Origin: Mariprofundus sp. KV
Lineage (GTDB): Bacteria; Pseudomonadota; Zetaproteobacteria; Mariprofundales; Mariprofundaceae
NCBI RefSeq assembly: GCF_013387475.1
Contig: NZ_VWNB01000015.1
Span: 1-61,780 of the forward strand
Length of the DNA stretch: 61,780 nt
Direction: 5' to 3'
Shown here: positions 16,960-25,371 of the stretch, one piece after another
Position numbering within the stretch: the first letter of the stretch is position 1
Layout of the letters: each line of letters begins with the position of its first letter
Notes under the pieces: generated by a model
The model's input: the letters and a program-made list of their open reading frames with translations, nothing else
Databases searched by the model: none
Told to the model about the DNA's origin: nothing
Position numbers and translations under genes: made by a program

Positions 16960-17304
16960 TCAGGTTGGAACATGCTTACCATATGAGTCGCGATCCATAT
17001 CGATGATTTCGATTGTCACGACTGAGACAGGAAGGTTTAGCGGAGCAAGGCCTGCGAGAACCACCTCGCTAAGCTTCTTTTTGTTGTCCGCATCCCGGCC
17101 CGATTTTATGCGCGCCTGAATATGGATATAGGGATCACTTCCTCCTGCGTTGGTGAAGTGCCTGAAAGAATAAGCCCGTGCCTTGATCTGATCGGCCTTG
17201 AACAGGCCGCTCTCTGCAATGGATTGATGAATCGTTTGCAAAATCAGTTCCACTGACTTGTCATCAACAACTCCTTCCGGGTATTCAACAGTTATATGCG
17301 GCAT
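16960..17304 (-). CDS. CHMI/tautomerase-superfamily protein
   Basis: A 114-aa protein that begins MPHITVEYPEGV, so Pro1 would be exposed after methionine removal, the catalytic base of the tautomerase superfamily. The layout matches 5-carboxymethyl-2-hydroxymuconate isomerase-like proteins (HpaF): FRHFTNAGG, then YIHIQARIKSGRD and VVTIEIIDMDRDSYGK. No aromatic-degradation genes are nearby, so the true substrate is open. It starts 69 bp after the methyltransferase gene. Confidence 0.8.
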   Translation of the reverse strand: MPHITVEYPEGVVDDKSVELILQTIHQSIAESGLFKADQIKARAYSFRHFTNAGGSDPYIHIQARIKSGRDADNKKKLSEVVLAGLAPLNLPVSVVTIEIIDMDRDSYGKHVPT

Positions 17305-17373
17305 TGCTTATTCTCCAGGTTCAGGCTCCTAATAAGTATGAGGGCACCTTTTGTCTCATCTATACAAACTATC

Positions 17374-17958
17374 CTAATCTGTTCTTCCAATTCCCATAAT
17401 CACCTCCATTGAACCATGCTCGCTCGCCAGTGAAAATGGAATGGATGTGGTGCATTCGGTAAATCCGGCTTTTTCAAAGGCTGATAATATTTGCAGTTTC
17501 GAAAACCCCCGGCCTTCAGCGTTTTCATGTTTGAGCCAGTCCCACTGGATGAATAGACCGCCGGGTTTGAGTAACTGTTTGAGTAGGCGAAGGGATTGTT
17601 CATAGTCGGCAACAAAAGCCAGAGCCGAGGAAGCAACAATCAGATCAAATCCGGTTGTAAATATCTCGCTGCTATCAATCAGCTGCTGATGCAGTTCTGA
17701 TGTTATGGTTGTCACGTTCTGTAAGCCTTTATCATTGAGTACGGCAATCATCTTTTCAGACGGGTCGAGTGCGACGATTGAAACAGCATGACGTGACAGT
17801 TTCTCTGTCAGTAGCCCGGTGCCGCAGCCGAAGTCAAATATGCGGCACTCTTGAGGGTTGAACTCCTTAAGCAGGGAGCGGTAGGCCAGTTCGGAGTAGG
17901 TTTTGACTGATTCATCGCTGTCCCAGCCATCCGCGTAGTCATCCCAGCTTTCAGACAT
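17374..17958 (-). CDS. Class I SAM-dependent methyltransferase
   Basis: A 194-aa Rossmann methyltransferase. Motif I is FDFGCGTGLLTEKL (about residues 41-54), motif II is VALDPSEKMI, and motif IV is DLIVASSALAFV, followed by LLKPGGLFIQWDW. The substrate is unknown. It starts 5 bp after hisE ends (17964), so it is probably the third gene of a hisI-hisE transcript, though no histidine role is implied. Confidence 0.85.
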   Translation of the reverse strand: MSESWDDYADGWDSDESVKTYSELAYRSLLKEFNPQECRIFDFGCGTGLLTEKLSRHAVSIVALDPSEKMIAVLNDKGLQNVTTITSELHQQLIDSSEIFTTGFDLIVASSALAFVADYEQSLRLLKQLLKPGGLFIQWDWLKHENAEGRGFSKLQILSAFEKAGFTECTTSIPFSLASEHGSMEVIMGIGRTD

Positions 17959-17963
17959 TGGAT

Positions 17964-18281
17964 TTATTTGTTACGGGATGCCTTTTCATCATGGCCTGAG
18001 ACACCGAAGCGGCGTGCCAGTTCACTGAGGATGTCATCAGGGCTTAAGTCTTTCTGCGCCAGCATCACCATGCTGTGAAACCAGAGGTCGGCGGTTTCAT
18101 AGATGATCTGTTCGCGATCCCCGTTTTTGGCGGCGATGATCGTCTCCACCGCCTCCTCACCGATCTTCTCAAGCATCTTGTCCGGTTTGGCGTAGAGCGA
18201 GGCCACATAGGATGAATCGGCAGATTCAGATTTGCGTGCTTCAAGAATGGCGGCCAGCTCTTTGAGAATATCGTTGCTCAT
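17964..18281 (-). CDS. hisE: Phosphoribosyl-ATP pyrophosphatase
   Basis: HisE removes pyrophosphate from phosphoribosyl-ATP, the second step of histidine synthesis. The 105-aa protein shows the all-alpha NTP pyrophosphohydrolase motifs [17 protein letters not shown] and [15 protein letters not shown], with the acidic metal-binding residues. The ATG at 18281 overlaps the hisI stop by 4 bases, so the two proteins are made separately but probably coupled. The longer open frame to 18308 is rejected for that reason. Confidence 0.95.
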   Translation of the reverse strand: MSNDILKELAAILEARKSESADSSYVASLYAKPDKMLEKIGEEAVETIIAAKNGDREQIIYETADLWFHSMVMLAQKDLSPDDILSELARRFGVSGHDEKASRNK

Positions 18282-18637
18282 TTCAGGGGCTCCTCGGTGT
18301 TTACCCATTGATCATCCTGCCTCTTTTTATAAAAGCATGATTTACGGTTGGTATGGCAGGCGGGGCCGGTCTGCTCGATGATCAGCAGCATCGTGTCGCC
18401 ATCGCAGTCCAGATACATATCGATCACCTTCTGCACGTGCCCGGAGGATTCTCCCTTCATCCACTGCTTCCGGCGCGAGCGCGAGTAGTAGTGGGCGAAA
18501 CCTGTCTCCTGCGTCTGCTCAAGTGCCTCTTCATTCATCCAGGCCATCATCAGAACCCGGCCAGTTGCAGCGTCCTGTGCGATAGCAGGGACAAGGCCCG
18601 CTTCATTGAATGTTATGCTTTCTAGTAGACTCATCAT
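18278..18637 (-). CDS. hisI: Phosphoribosyl-AMP cyclohydrolase
   Basis: HisI opens the purine ring of phosphoribosyl-AMP, the third step of histidine synthesis. The 119-aa protein has [18 protein letters not shown], the zinc/magnesium site [19 protein letters not shown], and a terminal cysteine ligand in NRKSCFY. Tandem ATG codons occur at 18637 and 18634; GGGG lies just upstream. No other his genes are present here, although hisI-hisE often close a larger his operon. Confidence 0.95.
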   Translation of the reverse strand: MMSLLESITFNEAGLVPAIAQDAATGRVLMMAWMNEEALEQTQETGFAHYYSRSRRKQWMKGESSGHVQKVIDMYLDCDGDTMLLIIEQTGPACHTNRKSCFYKKRQDDQWVNTEEPLK

Positions 18638-18648
18638 TCGCCCCACTT

Positions 18649-18716
18649 AACCACAAAGGCACGAAGGCACAAGGAGTTATGATGTTCTCTTTGTGTCTCT
18701 GTGTCTTCGTGGTTCA
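18649..18716. repeat. Imperfect inverted repeat between hemL and hisI
   Basis: Nearly the whole 82-bp gap between hemL and hisI is an imperfect inverted repeat. The left arm AACCACAAAGGCACGAAGGC and the complement of the right arm AACCACGAAGACACAGAGAC agree at most positions over about 28 bp. Similar AACCACGAAG-type sequences occur as dispersed intergenic elements in many bacteria. It could also act as a transcript-end hairpin for hemL. Confidence 0.7.
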
Positions 18717-18719
18717 AAA

Positions 18720-20021
18720 TCATGCTGTCAGTTTCGCGAGTGCGCGAGAGGCCGCAGCGATGGTGTTCTCTACATCTGCATCGGTGTGCGCAGCGGACAT
18801 AAATGCCGCTTCATACTGGGATGGGGCAAGGTAGACGCCCTCATCAAGCATGGCATTGAAGAACTTGCCGAAGAAGGCGAGATCGCAGTGGTTGCTTACG
18901 TCACTACAGCAGGTGACGGCATCAAGCTCGGTGAAAAAGACGGTGAACATCGCACCGACCTGGTTGGCAACAGCAGGTACGCCTGCAGCTTTGCATCCAG
19001 CCAGCAGCCCCTCAACCAGTCGGGTGGTTTTGCGTTCCAGCTCTTCGTAGAAACCCGGTGTACGCAGGCGTGAAAGGGTTTCAATGCCGGCACGCATGGC
19101 CAGCGGATTGCCCGATAGTGTGCCTGCCTGATAGACCGGGCCATCAGGTGAAATCTTGCGCATGATCTCTTCGCGGCCACCATAAGCGCCGACCGGCAGG
19201 CCGCCACCGATAATTTTACCCAGGCATGTCAGATCCGGCATGATACCAAAACGCTCCTGAGCACCACCGGCAGCAACACGGAAGCCGCACATCACTTCAT
19301 CAAAGATCAGCAGGGCACCTTCGGCATCGCAGATGTCGCGCAGTTGCTGTAGAAAACCATTATCATTGAGCAGCATCACGCCGGTATTGCCCGGAACAGG
19401 TTCAACAAAGATGCAGGCGATCTCGCCCTTGTTTTCAGCGAAGAGGTTTTTTACCGCGTCAATATCGTTGAACGGGGCAGTCAGTGTCAGTTTGGCATAA
19501 TCGGCAGGCACGCCGGCAGAGTCAGGTTCGCCAAAGGTGGCCGCGCCACTTCCCGCTTTAACCAGGAAGCCGTCGGCATGACCGTGGTAACCACCGTCAA
19601 ACTTGATGAATTTATCGCGACCGGTAAAACCACGCGCCAGACGCAGTGCGCTCATGGTCGCTTCAGAACCTGAATTGACAAAACGGATGACATCAATCGA
19701 TGGCACCATATCGATTACCAGTCGGGCCAGATCTATCTCCAGCTCACAGGGAGCACCAAAGCTCATACCAAGTGCAGCAGTCTCCTGTACACCTTTAACG
19801 ACATCAGGGTGGGTGTGGCCGAGAATCATCGGGCCCCATGAGCCGACATAATCAATGTACTTATTGTTATCAACATCCCAGACATAGGCTCCACTGGCTT
19901 TGGCAAAAAAGCGTGGCGTACCGCCGACCGATTTAAAGGCACGAACTGGCGAATTAACACCGCCGGGGAGAAGTTTGCAGGCCTGCTCGAAATCATTTTG
20001 TGACTGGGTAGTGATTGACAT
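18720..20021 (-). CDS. hemL: Glutamate-1-semialdehyde 2,1-aminomutase
   Basis: HemL makes 5-aminolevulinate from glutamate-1-semialdehyde in the C5 heme pathway, using PLP. The 433-aa protein has the GSA signature [11 protein letters not shown] at the start, [47 protein letters not shown], and the PLP-lysine motif [16 protein letters not shown] near residue 270. Using the C5 route fits non-alphaproteobacterial lineages. Upstream lies a short gap to the SPOR gene; the stop is at the edge of the inverted repeat at 18649-18716. Confidence 0.97.
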   Translation of the reverse strand: MSITTQSQNDFEQACKLLPGGVNSPVRAFKSVGGTPRFFAKASGAYVWDVDNNKYIDYVGSWGPMILGHTHPDVVKGVQETAALGMSFGAPCELEIDLARLVIDMVPSIDVIRFVNSGSEATMSALRLARGFTGRDKFIKFDGGYHGHADGFLVKAGSGAATFGEPDSAGVPADYAKLTLTAPFNDIDAVKNLFAENKGEIACIFVEPVPGNTGVMLLNDNGFLQQLRDICDAEGALLIFDEVMCGFRVAAGGAQERFGIMPDLTCLGKIIGGGLPVGAYGGREEIMRKISPDGPVYQAGTLSGNPLAMRAGIETLSRLRTPGFYEELERKTTRLVEGLLAGCKAAGVPAVANQVGAMFTVFFTELDAVTCCSDVSNHCDLAFFGKFFNAMLDEGVYLAPSQYEAAFMSAAHTDADVENTIAAASRALAKLTA

Positions 20022-20117
20022 GAATAATCCTTATTGTGGGTCTGTTTTTAAAAGTGACGGGACGTTAGGAAGCGGACGCGTCTGTGTCAATGTTACGGGC
20101 ATCAAATCAGGGCTTTC

Positions 20118-21029
20118 TCAGCGCTGTTGCTCCTCAATCCAGGCGCCTTTCAACCCCAGTTTTTTGGCCAGAAAAGTGCGTGTTACTTCTGCATCCTCCC
20201 GGCTCAATGTGCGATTGAGTTGAATGCGATGAAATATTTTACCTTTAACCTCTGCACGAACTGCCTTTGTCTCAATGTTGGAGGTCTTGATACGGGCGAC
20301 CAGCTGATGCGCTGATTTTTCCGAGCCAACCGAAGCGAGGTAGATGATCCAGTTGCCTGAATCTGTTGCTGGCAACGTAGCTGAAGGCGTTGCTGTTTTC
20401 GTTGACATCTCTTTTGCCACTTTAATCTTCGCAGCTTCTACCTTCGCAGCTTCTACCTTCGCAGCTTCTACCTTCGCAGCTTCTACCTTCGCAGCTTCTA
20501 CCTTCGCAGCTTCTACCTTCGCAGCTTCTACCTTCGCAGCTTCTACCTTCGCAGTCTCAACCTTTGCAGCCTCTACCTTTGCAGCCTCAACCTTTGCAGT
20601 CTCTACCTTTGCAGTCTCAACCTTTGCAGTCTCAACAGATTCTGGTTCTGCTTGCTCAACCTGAGCCGTCTGAACTGTTTTATCGCCGTTATCGGCAATC
20701 GTCAGATAGCCAATTGCGGCAACGGCAACAAGAATTACTGCTGCTACCATGCCGATGTTGACGCCGCTTTTCTGCTCTGGTGGAGTCGAATAGATAGGGG
20801 AGTCGGTCGTGGTCTCATCTGTTTTCGAGAAATCTTCCGGTGCCTCATCCGGAAACAGCGGCATCGCATCAGTCGGGTCTACGCTATTTTCAGGCTCAAT
20901 AGTCGGGGCATGATCAGGCTGCCGGGGGGATTCGTAAGAAGCAGGAGTCTCATCAAACAGAGGTTCAGAGTCATACTCACCGGCAAAGGGGTCGAGCTCC
21001 ATCTGATGTAGTTTTTTATCATCACTCAT
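20118..21029 (-). CDS. SPOR-domain membrane protein with KVEAA repeats
   Basis: A 303-aa protein with four parts: an acidic cytosolic N-terminus; one membrane segment (NIGMVAAVILVAVAAIGYLTI, about residues 90-110); a roughly 75-residue stretch of about fourteen 5-residue repeats (AKVEA/AKVET); and a C-terminal SPOR domain (WIIYLASVGSEKSAHQLVARIK). SPOR domains bind denuded septal peptidoglycan, so a divisome role is plausible. The repeats predict a rigid charged helix spanning the periplasm. GAGGAG precedes ATG 21029, so the longer frame to 21062 is rejected. Confidence 0.85.
   Translation of the reverse strand: MSDDKKLHQMELDPFAGEYDSEPLFDETPASYESPRQPDHAPTIEPENSVDPTDAMPLFPDEAPEDFSKTDETTTDSPIYSTPPEQKSGVNIGMVAAVILVAVAAIGYLTIADNGDKTVQTAQVEQAEPESVETAKVETAKVETAKVEAAKVEAAKVETAKVEAAKVEAAKVEAAKVEAAKVEAAKVEAAKVEAAKVEAAKIKVAKEMSTKTATPSATLPATDSGNWIIYLASVGSEKSAHQLVARIKTSNIETKAVRAEVKGKIFHRIQLNRTLSREDAEVTRTFLAKKLGLKGAWIEEQQR
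20431..20640 (-). repeat. 15-bp tandem repeat (VNTR-like) inside the SPOR gene
   Basis: Fourteen consecutive 15-bp units encode AKVEA/AKVET pentapeptides. The eight units at 20431-20550 are identical (GCAGCTTCTACCTTC on the plus strand); the other six differ at a few positions. The period is a multiple of three, so unit gain or loss would keep the frame and change only the spacer length. The identical block indicates recent expansion or homogenisation. Confidence 0.95.
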
Positions 21030-21195
21030 GCAGAACTCCTCACACCTGATCGATACTGTCAAAAGAGCCGGAGTGACAGCTTCGATGCCCTTGTGCTACG
21101 TTAGGTTAATGTAAAACTTTTGCAAGTCTGGCTACTCTCACTTGAGTACACAAAACTGACGGCCAATACGGCACTATTCTTGCTCGCACGGCTGC

Positions 21196-22056
21196 ATGAC
21201 AGAGATAGATAGCAGTGAAGAGCTGAAGCAGCGTTTAACTAACATGGTGGACTCTATGCCCGCCTTCCCTGAGAGCGTTCATCAGGTAATGTCCATTACC
21301 CGTGATATCAACTGCTCGCCCAAAGATCTGGTCAAGGTAATTGAGCGTGATCCGGTGATGACCATGAAGATTTTAAAGATGGTGAATTCAGCCTTTTTTG
21401 CTTTGTCCAGGCATGTTTCATCGGTTCAGCATGCGCTTGTTTATCTCGGACTGAACACGATTAAAAATCTGGCTGTCAGTATTGCTACGCTCGAGACGAT
21501 GCCGAGGAAGAGTATTCCTGAGCTTAGTATGTCCGAATTTTTGACTCACTCCCTGGCTACAGCGTCAGTTGCCCAATGGCTGGCCAGGAATCAACTCAAT
21601 ATTCGCGATGCTTCTGATCACTTTGTTGCCGGTCTGTTGCACGATTTTGGTAAAGCCGTATTCATCCAGTTTGAACCTGTCACCTATGGCAAGATTATTA
21701 CCGAAGCCAAAGAGAAAAATCTGCCCTTGGCACTGGTGGAAATGGAGCGGTTGGGCGTTTCCAGTGCTGAGGTAGGAGCTATGCTGGCTGAAAGCTGGCA
21801 GTTGCCGGAGACGCTGGTGGACTGCATCAGAACGCAGGTGAACTGTAGTGAGGAGTCATCCAATCTGGCGCTCTCGGTGGCTGCAGGAAGTTCGGTTGTT
21901 AAAGCGATGCACCTTGGTGATAACGGTGATCCCTATGTGGGTGACTTTTCTGCGGCAATGCATCAGCGCCTGCACTGTAGTCTCGAAGATGTGGTGGCGC
22001 AGATGGATGGACTGCAGGAAGAGGTTGATAAGCTTCTTAATATGGTGCGCTCATGA
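21196..22056 (+). CDS. HDOD-domain signalling protein
   Basis: A 286-aa protein consisting of one HDOD domain, a non-canonical HD relative used in bacterial signalling. Typical segments are PAFPESVHQVM, DPVMTMKILKMVNSAFFAL, VYLGLNTIKNLAVSIAT and the degenerate HD region FVAGLLHDFGKAVF, ending in EVGAMLAESWQLPE. No GGDEF, EAL or receiver domain is attached. The ribosome binding site is weak. The stop overlaps the next gene by 4 bases, so the two products probably act in the same pathway. Confidence 0.88.
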   Translation: MTEIDSSEELKQRLTNMVDSMPAFPESVHQVMSITRDINCSPKDLVKVIERDPVMTMKILKMVNSAFFALSRHVSSVQHALVYLGLNTIKNLAVSIATLETMPRKSIPELSMSEFLTHSLATASVAQWLARNQLNIRDASDHFVAGLLHDFGKAVFIQFEPVTYGKIITEAKEKNLPLALVEMERLGVSSAEVGAMLAESWQLPETLVDCIRTQVNCSEESSNLALSVAAGSSVVKAMHLGDNGDPYVGDFSAAMHQRLHCSLEDVVAQMDGLQEEVDKLLNMVRS

Positions 22057-22934
22057 AGCTGACATTCTGGGGCGTGCGCGGCTCAATTCCCTCACCGGGG
22101 CCAAATACGGTGCGTTATGGTGGTAATACCACCTGTATTGAGATCAGAACTGATGATGGGCAGCTTATCATTCTTGATGCAGGAACCGGAATCTTCCCGC
22201 TCTCACATACACTGTTCGGTGATTTTCCGCTGCATGCCCATATCTTCAACACCCATTCGCACTGGGATCATATCCAGGGACTACCCTTCTTTATTCCTCT
22301 GTTTGTACCGAACAACCGTGCGACAATTTATGGTGCCTACGACCCGATCACCCAGAACAGCATTGAAGAGATTCTCAGTGTTCAGTTGCAGTACCGTTTT
22401 TTTCCCATTCGTGAATGCGAGCTCAATGCCAAAATCGATTACGTCTCACTCAGAGAGGGTGAGAAGGTGAACATTGGTGAGGTTACTATCACCCCGGTGC
22501 TGCTGAATCATCCGGTGGTGAATTTTGGTTATCGCATCGATTGCCGTGGCAAATCCCTGTTTTTTACCGGCGATCATGAGAATCCCTATAATATCTATGA
22601 TCAGGAAGATGATGAGTATGAGATGTATCAGTCGCTTCTTGATCAGAAAGAGTCCCACTTTATGAATCAGATCCGTGGCGTGGATGTGTTGATTGCCGAC
22701 TCCTCCTATAGCGAAGCTGAGTACCCAGCCAAGAAGGGTTGGGGGCATGGCACCTACCACTCCTGCATGCAGATGGCTGAAAAGGCACAGGTGCAGCAGC
22801 TGTTTCTGACCCATCATGAACCGACCCGCAGCGATGATGCACTTGAAGCTCTGTTTAAGGAGAGCCGTAACAGCCTCACTGTTGAAGTGCCGGAGATTGC
22901 ACTGGCCCGGGAGGGGGTGAGTATCGAGTGGTAA
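22053..22934 (+). CDS. Metallo-beta-lactamase fold hydrolase
   Basis: A 293-aa MBL-fold protein of the PhnP/RNase Z-like branch. Near the start it has FWGVRGSIPSPGP and GGNTTCIEI, and then the metal-binding HSHWDH, the later His in LLNHPVVNFGYRI, the Asp in FTGDHE, and a C-terminal HHEPTRSDD. Proteins with this opening are common in bacteria that use complex second-messenger signalling; the substrate is unknown. Its ATG overlaps the HDOD gene stop (ATGA). The 270-bp gap that follows (22935-23205) has no gene that I can see. Confidence 0.88.
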   Translation: MKLTFWGVRGSIPSPGPNTVRYGGNTTCIEIRTDDGQLIILDAGTGIFPLSHTLFGDFPLHAHIFNTHSHWDHIQGLPFFIPLFVPNNRATIYGAYDPITQNSIEEILSVQLQYRFFPIRECELNAKIDYVSLREGEKVNIGEVTITPVLLNHPVVNFGYRIDCRGKSLFFTGDHENPYNIYDQEDDEYEMYQSLLDQKESHFMNQIRGVDVLIADSSYSEAEYPAKKGWGHGTYHSCMQMAEKAQVQQLFLTHHEPTRSDDALEALFKESRNSLTVEVPEIALAREGVSIEW

Positions 22935-23205
22935 TGTTTTTGATATAAGGGTTTCTTATTTTATTGCTTATCCTGTACTTGTTTTGTTTATAACACCTGC
23001 TGTTCGGCTTCCATATGAGTCTGACCAGGGGTAGGAAAAATCCTTATTTGTTGGGTGGTTACTCTCCTGTTCTTCAGGTGGTGAGCGATATTTTCCTCCT
23101 GAATCGGCTCCGGGCTAAGGCAATAATTACCCCTTGGCAACGCTGTTTTAGATTGAATAGTAGGGGCAGTTGTTGATCTTGTTTCAGGGGTTTCGGAGGT
23201 GATGC

Positions 23206-23517
23206 ATGGGTGAAGAGTTCAAAGATGAACATGAGCGTGCCGAATTTCTCCTGGAAGTACTGCTCAATCGCGACGAGACACTGGAGTTCCGCACTAGTGC
23301 TGCTGTCTATCTCGGCCATTTTGACTCCGAAAAGGCACTGAAATCGCTTATCGAATTTGCCTGTAATGATATGGAGGATGAACGGCTGCTTATCTCCTGT
23401 GGTGATGCCATTGCTGAAATTTGGGATAGAAATCACGACTTTGATATCAATGTTGTGCTCTCTCAGGTCGCCACGCCAACGAAGGATGAGATTAAATCTC
23501 GTTTAGCCAGCCGATAA
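23206..23517 (+). CDS. Small HEAT-repeat-like protein
   Basis: A 103-aa acidic helical protein. Internal helix pairs such as LEFRTSAAVYLGHFDSEKAL and DERLLISCGDAIAEIWDR follow the HEAT/Armadillo pattern. Function is unknown; such short solenoids usually mediate protein contacts. GGAGGTG lies just upstream of the ATG. A strong terminator follows, so the gene appears to be a single transcription unit. Confidence 0.7.
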   Translation: MGEEFKDEHERAEFLLEVLLNRDETLEFRTSAAVYLGHFDSEKALKSLIEFACNDMEDERLLISCGDAIAEIWDRNHDFDINVVLSQVATPTKDEIKSRLASR

Positions 23518-23544
23518 GCCAGAGTCGTCAATAGAGTCGTTAAT

Positions 23545-23587
23545 AAAAAAGAGCCCCTCTGAGAGGTATCAGAGGGGCTCTTTTTTT
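23545..23587. terminator. Bidirectional terminator
   Basis: A perfect 10-bp stem GAGCCCCTCT/AGAGGGGCTC with a 10-base loop is flanked by A6 and T7. It lies between the plus-strand HEAT-like gene and the convergent 49-residue gene, and can serve both. Confidence 0.92.
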
Positions 23588-23636
23588 GCTGAAAATGGCA
23601 AGATCAGAGTCGGGATTCAATCACCGGCAGGAGTGA

Positions 23637-23786
23637 TTAATCGTCCCACTCTTCCCAGTCATCATAATCGCGGCGCTTCTTCTCCAGCTGCTTTAGTTCA
23701 ATGCGATGGCTATGTTTAATTTTATCCTGCTTGGGTGGAACTTGATCCTTCTCCCAGATTGAGTAATCAAATGCGTGATGACCCAT
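23637..23786 (-). CDS. Small charged protein, 49 aa
   Basis: A short frame reads MGHHAFDYSIWEKDQVPP, continues with a lysine/arginine-rich helix (ELKQLEKKRRDYD) and ends in acidic DDWEEWDD. AGGAGAG lies 7-13 bases before the ATG. The composition is strongly biased and not that of random antisense, and the gene ends at the bidirectional terminator, all of which support a real gene. I do not recognise the family. Function is unknown. Confidence 0.6.
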   Translation of the reverse strand: MGHHAFDYSIWEKDQVPPKQDKIKHSHRIELKQLEKKRRDYDDWEEWDD

Positions 23787-23910
23787 ATGTGTTGCTCTCC
23801 TGACATGATGTCACTGAAAATCAAGGCGGTTTTGTAAGGCCGCAGGCGAATTATTGAGTCGAATGAATCGATTGGTAAATCAATAAAATTTGATCAGGCT
23901 GATCAATAAA

Positions 23911-25371
23911 TCAGATGGCTGGAAGTAGTGGGCGCAACAGATAAATGAGTGTTGTAACAACAATAATCATGATCAGATTCAGGCGTATGCCAGCCTTGAC
24001 CATGGCATGCATCGGCACCATACCAGAACCGAAAACAATAGCATTGGGTGGTGTGGCAACCGGCAGCATAAAGGCGCAGGAGGCGCCGATGGTTGCAACC
24101 AGCATCACCGACATGGCATCCAGTCCATTGGCTAGGCTAACAGCAGCCAGAATTGGCAACATCACCTGCGTGGTTGCAGTATTGCTGGTGATTTCAGTCA
24201 GGAAGATGATGACAACGGCAACGGCCAGCATCATCAGTGGCAGTGGTACACTTCTGAGAAACTCGAGTTGTCCACCAATCCAGAGTGAGAGGCCTGATTG
24301 CTGCATGCCGTGGGCCAGCGCGAAGCCGCCGCCAAAGAGTAGTACAATGTCCCAGGGTAGTTTTGGAAACGATTCGCGGCCGAGGAGAGGACGCCCATCT
24401 TCACTACGCAACAGGAATAGCAGTGAAGCCATAAAGATAGCAACAGTACCGTCATCGACCCCTTTGTAGGGGAGCAGAGAGGACCAGCCGGGAATATCCA
24501 GCCCTTCACTCTGGATGCCGGATCTGGTTATCCAGAGCAATGCGGTAATGGTCAGTACCCAGGCGACAAACTTCTCCTCCCGGCGTGCTTTACCCAGTGC
24601 CTGCAGGGCCTGCTTTAGCTGGCTGCCATCGGATCTGTTCCACGGGAGTTTCGCAAGTTGAGGCCCGAGTACGATAAACAGAACTAGTAGCCCGACGAGC
24701 ACCATAGGAATACCGATCATCATCCACTCAAGGAATGAGGGGACGGAATCAGGCAGGCTGACGCGCATATTTTCAAGGAAGACCAGATTGGGTGGTGAGC
24801 CGACCGGTGTGCCCATGCCACCGATATTGGCCGAGTAGGCGATAATCAGCAGGAAGGTGGCTGCCATCGGCCCTACCTCCTCAGCATCATGCTCCTCCAG
24901 TAGTTTTTTAAGAAGTGGCAGGGCGATGGTCACCATCAGCATGGCGGTAGCTGTATTGGAGATCCACATCGAGAGGAAGGCCGTGGCTGCAGCAAAGCCC
25001 ATGGCCAGTTGCAGGGGGCTGGCATGTAGTCGGCTCAACATATTCAGGGCGATACGTTTGTGCAGGCCGGAGCTCTCCATCGCCTGTGCGATCAGGAAAC
25101 CGCCGATAAAAAGAAAGATGATGCTGTTGAAATAACGGGGTGCTGTCTCTGAGCCTGTTGCGATACCGAGCAGCGGGAAGGCGACGAGCGGCAGTAGCGC
25201 GGTGACGCCCAGCGGTACACACTCTGTGATCCACCAGATCGCCATCCAGAGAGCAACGGCGAGCATGGCAGGCGCTGTAGGGTGTTCTGCGATATCAACC
25301 AGAATAAGGCTGACCGTTGCAACTGCAGGGCCAGCGATAAGAGCTATATTTTTACTGTTTATTGGCAACAC
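23911..25371 (-). CDS. DASS/SLC13-family anion transporter
   Basis: A 486-aa inner-membrane transporter with about eleven to fourteen hydrophobic segments. It carries the two SNT motifs that bind sodium and substrate in the divalent anion:sodium symporter family: ISNTATAMLM in the first half and TSNTATTQVM in the second, plus MWIAIWWITECVPLG-type N-terminal sequence. Substrates could be sulfate, phosphate or dicarboxylates; the sequence does not decide. The start is GTG 25371 or TTG 25368, inside the end of the upstream methyltransferase gene (13-base overlap), so the two are co-transcribed. Confidence 0.88.
   Translation of the reverse strand: MLPINSKNIALIAGPAVATVSLILVDIAEHPTAPAMLAVALWMAIWWITECVPLGVTALLPLVAFPLLGIATGSETAPRYFNSIIFLFIGGFLIAQAMESSGLHKRIALNMLSRLHASPLQLAMGFAAATAFLSMWISNTATAMLMVTIALPLLKKLLEEHDAEEVGPMAATFLLIIAYSANIGGMGTPVGSPPNLVFLENMRVSLPDSVPSFLEWMMIGIPMVLVGLLVLFIVLGPQLAKLPWNRSDGSQLKQALQALGKARREEKFVAWVLTITALLWITRSGIQSEGLDIPGWSSLLPYKGVDDGTVAIFMASLLFLLRSEDGRPLLGRESFPKLPWDIVLLFGGGFALAHGMQQSGLSLWIGGQLEFLRSVPLPLMMLAVAVVIIFLTEITSNTATTQVMLPILAAVSLANGLDAMSVMLVATIGASCAFMLPVATPPNAIVFGSGMVPMHAMVKAGIRLNLIMIIVVTTLIYLLRPLLPAI

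Noticed and set aside
20344-20664. Plus-strand frame with FAAST repeats
   Set aside because: It is the antisense reading of the 15-bp repeat in the SPOR gene; repetition keeps several frames open.
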